DNA of 64,000 bases from an uncultured Isoptericola sp. Its GTDB lineage: Bacteria > Actinomycetota > Actinomycetes > Actinomycetales > Cellulomonadaceae. Both the position numbers and the translations under genes were made by a program. Location: contig CANMFP010000001.1 of the NCBI GenBank assembly GCA_947497265.1, positions 744,001-808,000 on the forward strand, in the 5' to 3' direction. Below are positions 26,400 to 35,216 of this stretch, piece after piece. The notes under the pieces are model-generated. The model was not told the origin of the DNA. It made no database searches and saw nothing but the letters and a program-made list of their open reading frames with translations. Every line of letters begins with the position of its first letter. Position 1 is the stretch's first letter.

Positions 26400-27260
26400 A
26401 TGACCCGCTCCACCCGCGCACGCCGTGGCCGGCACTTCGCCGAGCCCCAGCCCCGCGCCTCCCGTGCTTCACGCACGACCCCGCGACCGGCGGCACGACT
26501 GGCACCACGTCCCGGGAAGGTCGGCGCCGGGTTCGCCCTCGCGCTCGCCACGGCGTCCGCCGTCGTCGCCCCGGCCGTCCTGCCGGAGGAGGCCAACGCC
26601 GAGGGGACCGGGACCACGACCCTCGATCCCACGGCCCTCGCCGCCGCCGAACGGGCGGTCGCCGAGCGCTCCGACCGATCGGCCTCCAGGTCCGGCACGG
26701 CCGCCCGGTCCGGCGTCGCGATCGTCGTCGACCGGGAGGCCAAGGTGTCCCGGGACGGCGACCGCGTCGACCGGGACTCGATCGAGATCGTGCCGGCCGA
26801 CCCCGCCCCGGCCGCGCCGGACGAGCAGGTCCCGCCGCCGGGCTGCGACCCGAGCATCGACCCGCAGGGCAGCAACGGCCGCCTCTCCACGGCCGACCTC
26901 TGCGCGCCGTGGGCCGGCGCCGTGCTCCTGCGCGCCGACGCCGCGACCGCTCTCGCCGCGCTGAACGACGCGTACACCGAGCAGTTCGGCGAGCAGATGT
27001 GCATCACCGACGGCTACCGCAGCTACGACCAGCAGGTGGTGCTCAAGGGGCAGAAGCCCGGCCTCGCGGCCACCCCGGGCACCTCCAACCACGGCTGGGG
27101 CCTCGCGGTCGACATCTGCCCGGAGTCGTACGCCGGCGACCGCTGGGCCTGGCTCGCCGAGCACGGCCCCGCGGCGGGGTGGACCAACCCGGCCTGGGCA
27201 CGCCAGGGCGGTGCGGGACCCTACGAGCCGTGGCACTGGGAGTTCTCCCCCGCCGCGTGA
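26400..27260 (+). CDS. Exported M15-family D,D-carboxypeptidase (VanY-like)
   Basis: Secreted or anchored peptidoglycan peptidase. A long basic N-terminus precedes one hydrophobic segment (VGAGFALALATASAVVAPAVL) with a signal-like end near NAEG. A low-complexity region to about residue 150 leads to the M15 domain, with zinc and catalytic motifs GYRSYDQQ, SNHGWGLAVDI and EPWHWEF. ATG 26400 is 6 bases from AGGAG; ATG 26394 would abut it. The c-di-AMP riboswitch upstream ties the enzyme to osmotic and wall control. Confidence 0.92.
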   Translation: MTRSTRARRGRHFAEPQPRASRASRTTPRPAARLAPRPGKVGAGFALALATASAVVAPAVLPEEANAEGTGTTTLDPTALAAAERAVAERSDRSASRSGTAARSGVAIVVDREAKVSRDGDRVDRDSIEIVPADPAPAAPDEQVPPPGCDPSIDPQGSNGRLSTADLCAPWAGAVLLRADAATALAALNDAYTEQFGEQMCITDGYRSYDQQVVLKGQKPGLAATPGTSNHGWGLAVDICPESYAGDRWAWLAEHGPAAGWTNPAWARQGGAGPYEPWHWEFSPAA

Positions 27261-27269
27261 CGGGTCGCG

Positions 27270-29108
27270 TCACTCCACGGTGACGGACTTCGCGAGGTTG
27301 CGCGGCCGGTCGACGTCCTCGCCCAGCGCCACGGCCGCGTGGTAACCGAGCAGCTGGGTGGGGATGGTCAGCAGGATCGGGTCGAGCTCGACCTCGTTGC
27401 GCGGCACCTCGATGCGCGCCGTCGCCGCGTTCCCGAGCTCGACGCCCGGGTGCGTGATCGCGACGACGGCGCCGCCACGCGCCCGGATCTCCTGGGCCGC
27501 GGTGATGTTCCGCTCGACGAGGTCGTCGTCCGGGATGATCGCGACCGAGGGCAGCTCCGGGCTGATGAGAGCGAGGGGGCCGTGCTTGAGCTCGCTCGTC
27601 GGGTACGCCTCGGCGTGCCGGTAGGTGATCTCCTTGAACTTCTGGGCGCCCTCGCGCGCCACCGGGTAGCCCCGGACGCGACCGACGAAGAACAGGCTCG
27701 GCGCCGTCGAGAGCTCCTTGGCCGCGGCGGAGAGCGACTCCTCGCCGGCGAGGATCTCGGCGATCTGGCCGGGGATCGCCCGCAGCCCGGCGATGATGCG
27801 CCGGCCGTCGGCGAACGACAGGTCGTGCACGCGCCCGAGGGTGAGCGCCAGCAGCGCGAACCCGATCGACATGTGCGTCAGCGCCTTGGTGGAGGCCACC
27901 GCGACCTCGGGTCCGGCGTGCAGGTAGATGCCGCCGTCGACCTCCCGCGCGATGGACGAGCCCACAGCGTTGACGAGGCCGACGACGGTGCCGCCCTTGC
28001 GCTGCACCTCGCGGACGGCGAAGAGCGTGTCGGCCGTCTCGCCGGACTGGCTCACCACCACGTAGAGCGTGCTCGGCTCGATGATGGGGTTGCGGTAGCG
28101 GAACTCGCTGGCGGGCTCCGCGTCGGCGGGGATGCGCGCCAGGTCCTCGATCATCGAGGCCCCGAGCTGGCCGACGTAGTAGGCGGACCCGCAGCCCAGC
28201 ACCTTGACGCGCTCGAAGCGGCGCAGGTCCCGCGGCTCGAGGTTGAGTCCGGCGAGCTTGGCGGTGCCGAAGCGGTCGTCGAGGCGCCCGGTGAGCATCC
28301 GCTCCACCGACTCCGGCTGCTCGTGGATCTCCTTGTGCATGAAGTGGTCGTGCCCACCGAGCTCCAGCTCCTCCACGGTGAGGTCGATCGTGACGGCGGC
28401 ACGCGCCGTCCGCTCCTCGCCGGCGGTGAAGCTGTGGAAGCCGTCCGCGGTGACGGTGGCGAAGTCGCCGTCGTCCAGCAGCACGACCTGGCTGGTGTGC
28501 CGCACGATCGCCGCCGGGTCCGACGCGACGAACATCTCGCCGTCGCCCACGCCGAGCAGCAGCGGCGAGCCGTTGCGCGCCACCACGACGCGCTCGGGCG
28601 TCTGGACGTCGAGCACGGCGAGGGCGTAGGTGCCCACGATCTGCCCGACGGCGCCACGCACCGCGTCCTCGAGGCTCAGGCCGGTCGCGAGCTCGCGCGC
28701 CACCAGGTGGGCGACCACCTCGGTGTCGGTGTCGGAGGTGAGCTCGACGCCGTCGTCGGCCAGGCGGCTGCGCAGCGTCGCGAAGTTGTCGATGATCCCG
28801 TTGTGGACCACGTGGACGCGGCCGTCGAACGACGTGTGCGGGTGGGCGTTGCGCTCGCTGGGCTCGCCGTGGGTGGCCCAGCGGGTATGGCCGATGCCGG
28901 TGGTGCCGGCGAGGCGCGCGGGCAGCGCGGCCTCGAGGTCCCGCACGCGGCCCTGCGCGCGGACGACGCGGGACGGGTTGGCCTTCGAGCGCGGGTTGAG
29001 GACGGCGATGCCGGCCGAGTCGTAGCCGCGGTACTCCAGGCGCGTCAGCCCTTCGACGAGGACGGGCGCTGCCTGCTGGGGGCCGATGTAGCCGACGATT
29101 CCGCACAT
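27270..29108 (-). CDS. glmS: Glutamine-fructose-6-phosphate aminotransferase (isomerizing)
   Basis: Makes glucosamine-6-phosphate for cell-wall precursors. The 612-residue length is typical. The N-terminal Ntn glutaminase domain starts MCGIVGYIG with catalytic Cys2 and has GHTRWATHGEPS. Two SIS domains follow (CGSAYYVGQLGA and SQSGETADT; FFVGRVRGYPVAREGAQKFKE), and the C-terminus ends LAKSVTVE as in the family. No glmS ribozyme is seen upstream. It converges with the M15 peptidase gene, 9 bases apart. Confidence 0.98.
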   Translation of the reverse strand: MCGIVGYIGPQQAAPVLVEGLTRLEYRGYDSAGIAVLNPRSKANPSRVVRAQGRVRDLEAALPARLAGTTGIGHTRWATHGEPSERNAHPHTSFDGRVHVVHNGIIDNFATLRSRLADDGVELTSDTDTEVVAHLVARELATGLSLEDAVRGAVGQIVGTYALAVLDVQTPERVVVARNGSPLLLGVGDGEMFVASDPAAIVRHTSQVVLLDDGDFATVTADGFHSFTAGEERTARAAVTIDLTVEELELGGHDHFMHKEIHEQPESVERMLTGRLDDRFGTAKLAGLNLEPRDLRRFERVKVLGCGSAYYVGQLGASMIEDLARIPADAEPASEFRYRNPIIEPSTLYVVVSQSGETADTLFAVREVQRKGGTVVGLVNAVGSSIAREVDGGIYLHAGPEVAVASTKALTHMSIGFALLALTLGRVHDLSFADGRRIIAGLRAIPGQIAEILAGEESLSAAAKELSTAPSLFFVGRVRGYPVAREGAQKFKEITYRHAEAYPTSELKHGPLALISPELPSVAIIPDDDLVERNITAAQEIRARGGAVVAITHPGVELGNAATARIEVPRNEVELDPILLTIPTQLLGYHAAVALGEDVDRPRNLAKSVTVE

Positions 29109-29174
29109 GGGATCGGTGCTCCTGAGGGGTGAGGGGTGGCGGAGGAAAAGCGGGGGTGCCGGGGGCTGCCCGAC

Positions 29175-29435
29175 CTAGCCGTAGACGATCCGGCGGACCT
29201 GACGCTCGGTGAGCTCCGGCGCGGCCACCACGCGGTCCCGCAGCTCCGCGGCGATGCGCGCGTAGATCTCGGCGTTGCGGTGCCCGGTGGTCTGCAGGGT
29301 CGTGTGGCGGCGCCGGACGTAGTCCTCGACCGGTTCGGAGTACCAGGCGAGGACGTCCTCGATCACGCGCGCGGCCTCGGAGGGGCTCAGGCCCGTCGTC
29401 AGCGCCACGCGGGAGACCAGCTCGGCGTCGATCAC
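29175..29435 (-). CDS. Small conserved-looking protein of unknown function
   Basis: An 86-residue helical, soluble protein directly upstream of glmS (66-base gap) on the same strand. It has Arg/Glu-rich helices (EDVLAWYSEPVEDYVRRRH, NAEIYARIAAELRDRVV) and ends RQVRRIVYG. No motif is recognised. The open frame with good codon use and the tight position before glmS support a real gene. Confidence 0.6.
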   Translation of the reverse strand: MIDAELVSRVALTTGLSPSEAARVIEDVLAWYSEPVEDYVRRRHTTLQTTGHRNAEIYARIAAELRDRVVAAPELTERQVRRIVYG

Positions 29436-29519
29436 CGGTTCATCATGCGCCGCGGACTCACGAGTGTCCAGAATTTGCCCGGATTCGGGCAGATAGCGGC
29501 GGTCGGTCTCCAGCGAGCG

Positions 29520-30500
29520 TCACTCCGTGGGTGAGCCGCCCGCTGCGGCTGCACCACCCGCCGCACGGCGGAACCTCGTCGCGAGGCGTTCGAACGCCGC
29601 CGCGAGCTCGTCGCCCTCGACGACCTCGACGTCGACCCCGAGCTGCGTCAGCCACAGCGCGAGCCCGTCCGGGTCGTCGGAGCCGAGCACGACGCGGCAC
29701 GTGGACTCGTCGACCACCTCGATGTCGAGGGGGATCCGGATCTTGCCGGCGACCTCGGCGGCGGGAGCGTGCACGAGCACGCGTGCGCGGTACTTCCAGG
29801 CCCCCTTGATGACGCGTCCGACGACGAACTCGACCACCTTGTCCTCCGGGATCACGCGGGGCCGGAACCGCGCGCCCGTCGGTGCGTGCGGCACCATGCG
29901 GTCCACCCGGAAGACCCGCCAGTCTCCGCGGTCGAGGTCCCAGGCGAGCAGGTACCAGTACGACCCCCAGGCCACCAGCCGTTGCGGCTCGGTGTGCCGC
30001 GCCGCTTCGCTGCCTCCGGGCTTGGTGTACCCGAAGCGGAGCCGTTCGTGGCCGCGGATCGCGGCAGCGACCGCCCCGAGCGCCGAGAGGTCGAGCGGCG
30101 GATCCGCCCCCGCGACGACGCTCGTCGCCTCGCGGACCGCCTCCACGCGTCGACGCAGGCGCGAGGGCAGCACCTGCTCCAGCTTGGCGAGCGCGGTGAG
30201 CGAGGTCTCCTCGACACCGATCCGCTGGGTCGCGACCACCCCCAGCGCGACCGCGACGGCCACGGCCTCGTCGTCGTCGAGCAGCAGCGGAGGCATCGCC
30301 GTCCCGGCGGCCAGCCGGTACCCGCCCGCGACGCCGGGGCGCGCGTCCACGGGATAGCCGAGCGAGCGCAGCCTGCCGACGTCGGCGCGCACCGTCCGCG
30401 TGCTCACGCCCAGCCGGGAGGCGAGCTCGTCGCCCGTCCAGTCACGCCTGGCCTGGAGCAGCGACAGCAGCTCCAGCAGGCGGGCCGAGGTCTCCAACAT
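29520..30500 (-). CDS. WYL-domain transcriptional regulator
   Basis: A 326-residue regulator. An N-terminal DeoR/HTH-11 helix-turn-helix (LLELLSLLQARRDWTGDELAS, then VSTRTVRADVGRLRSLGYPV) is followed by a WYL ligand-sensing domain with LRFGYTKPGG, WGSYWYLLAWDLDRGDWRVFRVDRM, and the WCX extension. ATG 30500 gives the usual family start; ATG 30512 is also open. It is divergent from an epoxide hydrolase gene, its likely target. Confidence 0.9.
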   Translation of the reverse strand: MLETSARLLELLSLLQARRDWTGDELASRLGVSTRTVRADVGRLRSLGYPVDARPGVAGGYRLAAGTAMPPLLLDDDEAVAVAVALGVVATQRIGVEETSLTALAKLEQVLPSRLRRRVEAVREATSVVAGADPPLDLSALGAVAAAIRGHERLRFGYTKPGGSEAARHTEPQRLVAWGSYWYLLAWDLDRGDWRVFRVDRMVPHAPTGARFRPRVIPEDKVVEFVVGRVIKGAWKYRARVLVHAPAAEVAGKIRIPLDIEVVDESTCRVVLGSDDPDGLALWLTQLGVDVEVVEGDELAAAFERLATRFRRAAGGAAAAGGSPTE

Positions 30501-30563
30501 GTTCTCGATCATTCCACCGATCGCGGAAGCATCCTCGCCGCATTGACCGGGATCGTGGTCGTC

Positions 30564-31706
30564 ATGACCGAGAACACGACACTCACACCGTTCCGCATCG
30601 ACATCCCGCAGGCCGACCTCGACGACCTGCGCACCCGGCTGGCGCAGACCCGCTGGCCGCACCCCGTCCCGGGCCGGGACGACCGCACGGACTTCAGCCG
30701 CGGCATCCCGCTGGCGTACCTGCAGGAGCTGGCAGAGTACTGGCGCGACGGGTTCGACTGGCGCGCCCAGGAGGCGGCGCTCAACCAGCAGGACCAGCTC
30801 ACCACCGTCGTCGACGGGCAGACGTTCCACGTCGTGCACGTGCGGTCGGCGAACCCGGACGCGACCCCGCTCGTCCTTCACCACGGCTGGCCCGGTTCCT
30901 TCGTCGAGTACCAGCGTCTGGTCCCCCTGCTGACCGACGACTTCCACGTGGTCATCCCGTCGCTGCCCGGCTTCGGGTTCTCGACCCCGCTGTCCGGGAC
31001 GGGCTGGGAGCTGGCGCGCACCACGGAGGCGTACGCCGAGATCATGACGCGCCTCGGGTACGGACGGTTCGGTACGCACGGCACCGACATCGGCTCGGGC
31101 ATCGCCGGCCGGCTCGCGGCCCTCCACCCCGAACGGGTCATCGGCACGCACACGGGGGTGGAACGCCGACTGCTCGGGATGGTCGGCGACAAGTTCCCCT
31201 ACCCCGAGGGCCTGACCGACGACGAGAGGGCCCAGATCGCCGAGGTCCACGCGGAGTCCGCCGCAGAGCGGGGGTACTACGAGATGCAGAACCACCGCCC
31301 CGACACGATCGGAGCCGCGCTCACCGACTCACCGGTCGGCCAGCTCGCGTGGATCGCCGAGAAGTTCAAGACCTGGACCAGCGGCGCGTTCCGGACGCCG
31401 GACGGGGCGGTCGACCGCGACCAGCTCCTGACGAACATCAGCCTGTACTGGTTCACCCGCTCCGGCGCGTCGAGCGCGCAGTTCTACTACGAGAGCGAGC
31501 ACTCGGGGCTCGAGTGGGCCATGGCAGCCGAGGTCCCGTCCGGATGGGCCGTGTTCGACAGCCACCCGCTCGTGCGCCGCGTGATGGACCCGTGGGGCGC
31601 GGCCAGTCACTGGAGCGAGTTCACCGAGGGCGGGCACTTCCCCGCGATGGAGGAGCCGAAGCTGCTCGCGGACGACCTCCGCACCTTCTTCCGCCGCATC
31701 TCCTGA
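30564..31706 (+). CDS. Epoxide hydrolase (EHN-domain alpha/beta hydrolase)
   Basis: A 380-residue epoxide hydrolase of the microsomal-like type. It has an N-terminal EHN domain (FRIDIPQADLDDLRTRLAQTRWP), then the oxyanion motif HHGWPGSF, nucleophile aspartate in GTHGTDIGSG, cap tyrosine region, and a C-terminal histidine in EGGHFPAMEEP. It is probably induced through the divergent WYL regulator 63 bases away. The true substrate is unknown. Confidence 0.9.
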   Translation: MTENTTLTPFRIDIPQADLDDLRTRLAQTRWPHPVPGRDDRTDFSRGIPLAYLQELAEYWRDGFDWRAQEAALNQQDQLTTVVDGQTFHVVHVRSANPDATPLVLHHGWPGSFVEYQRLVPLLTDDFHVVIPSLPGFGFSTPLSGTGWELARTTEAYAEIMTRLGYGRFGTHGTDIGSGIAGRLAALHPERVIGTHTGVERRLLGMVGDKFPYPEGLTDDERAQIAEVHAESAAERGYYEMQNHRPDTIGAALTDSPVGQLAWIAEKFKTWTSGAFRTPDGAVDRDQLLTNISLYWFTRSGASSAQFYYESEHSGLEWAMAAEVPSGWAVFDSHPLVRRVMDPWGAASHWSEFTEGGHFPAMEEPKLLADDLRTFFRRIS

Positions 31707-31730
31707 CGCGCGGAGCCTCGCTGGAGGGCC

Positions 31731-32309
31731 TCATGCCTCGAGGAGCGCCAGGGCGCTGTCGAGCGAGCCGGTCGCGCTCCGGGGGTCCACGCGGACGAGC
31801 GCGAAGGCGCTGACCACCAGCGAGGTGCACAGATCGGCCAGCCGGGCCCGCTCGGCCGCGGCGCGCCCCGGGAACCGGGCGTCGACGCCGCGGCCGAGCG
31901 CCGCCCGCAGCTCGGCCCGGTAGTCCGCCACCGTGCGTCGGACCGCCGCGTCCCGGGAGATCGGCGCCCCCGAGGTGTTGACCAGCAGGCAGCCGCTGTC
32001 GGCCTGGATCTCGCCGGTGCGTGCGAGGGCGTCGCGCAGCCCGGTGAAGTAGTCCACGACGGCCTCGGGCGCGACCGGCTCGGCGAGCAGCGGACGCAGG
32101 CGCGGCCGGACGACGTCGTCCAGGTAGGTCCGGACGGCCGCGTCGAACAGCCCGCGCTTGGAGCCGAAGCGGTGGTAGATGCTCGACCGGTTCAGCCCCG
32201 TGGCGGACTCGAGCGCGGGCACGGAGGTCCCCTCGTAGCCCGATCGCCAGAACACCCCGAGCGCCGCACGCACGACGCGGTCGGTCTCGAAGGCCTGCAC
32301 CCTGCCCAT
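31731..32309 (-). CDS. TetR-family regulator
   Basis: A 192-residue repressor with helix-turn-helix (ALGVFWRSGYEGTSVPALESATGLNRSSIYHRFGSKRGLF) and a C-terminus of the TetR_C type seen in stress regulators. ATG 32309 starts MGRVQAFE. It is divergent from DUF1304 and an MDR oxidoreductase; two operators of matching sequence lie in the 96-base gap. Confidence 0.9.
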   Translation of the reverse strand: MGRVQAFETDRVVRAALGVFWRSGYEGTSVPALESATGLNRSSIYHRFGSKRGLFDAAVRTYLDDVVRPRLRPLLAEPVAPEAVVDYFTGLRDALARTGEIQADSGCLLVNTSGAPISRDAAVRRTVADYRAELRAALGRGVDARFPGRAAAERARLADLCTSLVVSAFALVRVDPRSATGSLDSALALLEA

Positions 32310-32326
32310 CGCTCGCCTCCGGTTGT

Positions 32327-32368
32327 TGGAACGGTCGTTCCAGTATAGGTTGTGGACCGATCGTTGCA
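32327..32368. promoter_or_regulatory. Tandem TetR operators TGGAACG-GT-CGTTCCA
   Basis: A perfect 16-bp palindrome at 32327-32342 and a weaker copy (TGGACCGATCGTTGCA) at 32353-32368, 26 bp apart. They sit in the divergent promoter of the TetR gene and the DUF1304-MDR pair, so dual repression is likely. Confidence 0.7.
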
Positions 32369-32405
32369 GAACTTCTGTCGCGCCGCCCGAGCAGGGAGCA
32401 TCCCG

Positions 32406-32789
32406 ATGATCGTCGCCGGACTCGTCCTGGCAGGACTGGCCGCCGCCCTCCACGTCTACATCTTCTGGCTGGAGTCGGTGGTCTGGACGACGCGCGCCCG
32501 CGCCGTGTTCGGCACCAGCGAGCAGGAGGCGGCCGCGACCCGCGAGCTCGCGTTCAACCAGGGCTTCTACAACCTCTTCCTGGCGATCGTCACGGCCGTC
32601 GGCATCGTCCTGCTGGCCACCGGGTCCGACGCGGCCGGTGCGGCCCTCGTCCTCGCCGGCACCGGCTCGATGGCGGCCGCCGCCCTCGTGCTGCTCACCT
32701 CGTCCCCCGGCAAGCGTGGCGCCGCGGTGAAGCAGGGCGTCGTGCCGCTGCTCGCCGTCGTCGCCCTCGCCGTCGGCCTCGCTCTCTGA
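32406..32789 (+). CDS. DUF1304 membrane protein
   Basis: A 127-residue integral membrane protein with four hydrophobic helices. Typical DUF1304 features are AALHVYIFWLESVVW near the start and AFNQGFYNLFLA. ATG 32406 has AGGGAG upstream. It is co-transcribed with the MDR oxidoreductase (40-base gap) and probably repressed by the divergent TetR. Function unknown. Confidence 0.85.
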   Translation: MIVAGLVLAGLAAALHVYIFWLESVVWTTRARAVFGTSEQEAAATRELAFNQGFYNLFLAIVTAVGIVLLATGSDAAGAALVLAGTGSMAAAALVLLTSSPGKRGAAVKQGVVPLLAVVALAVGLAL

Positions 32790-32829
32790 AACGTCCGCCC
32801 CACCGTCCCCGAAGCAAGGCAGGTCCCTC

Positions 32830-33846
32830 ATGTCCGACGTCGTCTCCACCCAGGTCCAGCTCGCCGCCCGCCCCACCGGCTGGCCCACCGAGGACACCTT
32901 CCGCACCGTCCAGGTCACCTACGGCGACCTCGAGCCCGGCCAGGTCCGCGTGGTCAACGAGTTCGTCTCCGTGGACCCGTACATGCGCGGCCGCATGAAC
33001 GACGTCAAGAGCTACGTCCCGCCCTTCAAGGTCGGCGAGACCATGACCGGTGGCGCCGTCGGCCGCGTCGTCGAGTCGGCGTCCGACGACGTCGAGGTCG
33101 GTGCGGTGGTCCAGCACCAGTACGGCTGGCGTGACGTCGTCCAGGAGGACGCTCGCGGTTTCCAGGTGGTGCCGGAGATCCCCGGGGCGCCGCTGTCGCT
33201 CTACCTCGGCATCTTCGGACTGACCGGGCTCACCGCGTACGTCGGGCTCACCGCCGTCGCGGAGCTGCGCGAGGGCGACACCGTGTTCGTCTCCGGCGCG
33301 GCCGGCGCGGTGGGGACCGCCGCCGGTCAGATCGCCCGCCTGCTCGGCGCCGACCGCGTCGTCGGTTCGGCAGGGTCGGCGCAGAAGGTCGAGCTGCTCA
33401 CCGACAGGTACGGCTACGACGCCGCGTTCAACTACAAGGACGCCCCGGTGCGCCGCCAGCTCCGCGACGTCACCCCGGGCGGCGTCGACCTGTTCTTCGA
33501 CAACGTGGGCGGCGACCACCTGGAGGCCGCCCTGGACCGCCTCAACACCGGCGGCCGCGTCGCGCTGTGCGGCGCCATCTCGCAGTACAACGACACCGAG
33601 CGCACGCCGGGGCCGGACAACCTCGCCAACATCGTCACCCGCAGCCTGATGCTGAAGGGCTTCACGCTGCCGAGCTACATGGACCACGCCCCGAAGTTCA
33701 ACGAGCTGATGACCGGCTGGTTCTCCGACGGCAAGATCGTCTACGACGAGACCGTCGTCGACGGCATCGAGAACGCTCCGCAGGCGTTCCTGGACATGAT
33801 GCGCGGCGGGAACGTCGGCAAGATGGTGGTGCGCACGGCCCGGTGA
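32830..33846 (+). CDS. MDR-superfamily NADP-dependent oxidoreductase
   Basis: A 338-residue zinc-free medium-chain reductase of the leukotriene B4 12-hydroxydehydrogenase type. It shows SVDPYMRGRMND near the N-terminus, Rossmann motif FVSGAAGAVGTAAGQIA, and FDNVGGDHLEAALDRL with GRVALCGAISQYN. It would reduce enones or quinones with NADPH. It follows the DUF1304 gene in a TetR-controlled unit. Confidence 0.92.
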   Translation: MSDVVSTQVQLAARPTGWPTEDTFRTVQVTYGDLEPGQVRVVNEFVSVDPYMRGRMNDVKSYVPPFKVGETMTGGAVGRVVESASDDVEVGAVVQHQYGWRDVVQEDARGFQVVPEIPGAPLSLYLGIFGLTGLTAYVGLTAVAELREGDTVFVSGAAGAVGTAAGQIARLLGADRVVGSAGSAQKVELLTDRYGYDAAFNYKDAPVRRQLRDVTPGGVDLFFDNVGGDHLEAALDRLNTGGRVALCGAISQYNDTERTPGPDNLANIVTRSLMLKGFTLPSYMDHAPKFNELMTGWFSDGKIVYDETVVDGIENAPQAFLDMMRGGNVGKMVVRTAR

Positions 33847-33859
33847 CCTGCGAGCGCGG

Positions 33860-35110
33860 TCAGAGGTCGATCCTCGGCGTCGTCCGGCGCCCCTGCAGCA
33901 GGACGCCGGCGACCAGGATGGCGACACCGGCCACGGGCATGACCAGCAGCCCCACCCGCAGGTCGCTCGCATCGGAGACGAGCCCGACGAACGGCGGCGT
34001 CAGGAGGAACCCGAACCGCATCAGCCAGGTGACGGCCATCAGCCCCGTGCCGGGACGCAGGCCCGGCAGCTCGTCGGCCGCGTGCATCGCCGCGGGGATC
34101 ACCGTGGCCACGCCGAAGCCCGCGACGGCGAACCCCGCGACCGTGCTTGGGACGGACGGGAAGGCGAGCGCCAGGGCCATCGCGACGGCGACGAGCGCGC
34201 CCCCGGCACGCGCCACGGCCCGCTGGCCGAAGCGGTCGACGAACCGGTCCCCCGTCGCCCGTCCCAGGAACTCCGCCGCCATGAAGGCGATGAACGCGGT
34301 GGCCGCCACGGCGCCCGTCGCGTCGAGCGACCCCGAGAGGTAGACGGCCGCCCAGGAGTTCGCGGCCTCCTCGACCACGGTGCCGGAGATGCCGACGACG
34401 ACGAACGCGGCCAGCAGGAACAGGGTGCGACCGCGAGGGACCGGCGGCACGGGGGGCCCCGAGGGGTCCGCCACGGCCCGGCGCTGCTCGACCGCACGCT
34501 CGGCCGCGGCGCGCTCGTCGCCGTCGCGACCTGGCAGGCAGTACCGCATCGCGACGAGCGCGACCGCGGAGAACAGCGCGCCGGAGATCGCGAGATGCAG
34601 GTCCAGGGGGATCTCGAGGGCGATCGCACCGGCGGACATCGCCCCGCCCACCACGCTGCCGACCGACCACAGGGCGTGGAACGAGTTGAAGATCGACCGG
34701 CCGTAGCGGCGCTGGACCCGCAGGCCGTGCGCGTTCTGCCCGACGTCGGTGAACGCGTCCGACGCCCCGGCGGCGAACAGCGCGGCGACGAACAGCCCGA
34801 GCGCGGGCGCGGCCCCGGCGCACAGCACCCCGGCCGAGGTCAGCACCGTGCCGAACGCCGCGATCCGGGCCGAGCCGAAGCGGCGGACCGCGGCACCGGT
34901 CGCGAACCCCGAGACGATCGCACCGGCCGGGAACGCGATGACGGCCATCCCGTAGACGGTGTTGCTGAGGTCCAGGGCGGCCTTGATCTCCGGGTACCGG
35001 GGCAGGAGGTTGGCGAGCAGCGCACCGTTCGTGAGGAACAGGACGGCGACGGCGGCGCGCGCCCGCCGCTCCGTCCTCCCCGGACGCCCGGGCGTGGTCT
35101 CGTGGCTCAT
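33860..35110 (-). CDS. MFS transporter
   Basis: A 416-residue major facilitator permease with about twelve membrane helices, MFS loop signature around GAAVRRFGSARIAAFG, and a central Arg/Glu-rich loop (about 195-225). ATG 35110 is preceded by GAGGATGG. It is probably an exporter of small molecules; the substrate is unknown. It converges with the MDR gene and is divergent from the carboxylesterase. Confidence 0.87.
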   Translation of the reverse strand: MSHETTPGRPGRTERRARAAVAVLFLTNGALLANLLPRYPEIKAALDLSNTVYGMAVIAFPAGAIVSGFATGAAVRRFGSARIAAFGTVLTSAGVLCAGAAPALGLFVAALFAAGASDAFTDVGQNAHGLRVQRRYGRSIFNSFHALWSVGSVVGGAMSAGAIALEIPLDLHLAISGALFSAVALVAMRYCLPGRDGDERAAAERAVEQRRAVADPSGPPVPPVPRGRTLFLLAAFVVVGISGTVVEEAANSWAAVYLSGSLDATGAVAATAFIAFMAAEFLGRATGDRFVDRFGQRAVARAGGALVAVAMALALAFPSVPSTVAGFAVAGFGVATVIPAAMHAADELPGLRPGTGLMAVTWLMRFGFLLTPPFVGLVSDASDLRVGLLVMPVAGVAILVAGVLLQGRRTTPRIDL

Positions 35111-35216
35111 CGATCGCCATCCTCGCGCAACCTGGCCCGGCAGGCATCGCCCGCGCCGTTGCGGTGCCGGGGGACGAGGCGCACGCTGTGACGACCGAGT
35201 CAGGGAGGTGGCGTCG

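Noticed and set aside
29100-29174. glmS ribozyme or other leader upstream of glmS
   Set aside because: No ribozyme core is visible and the space upstream holds a small gene; the family is mostly in Firmicutes.
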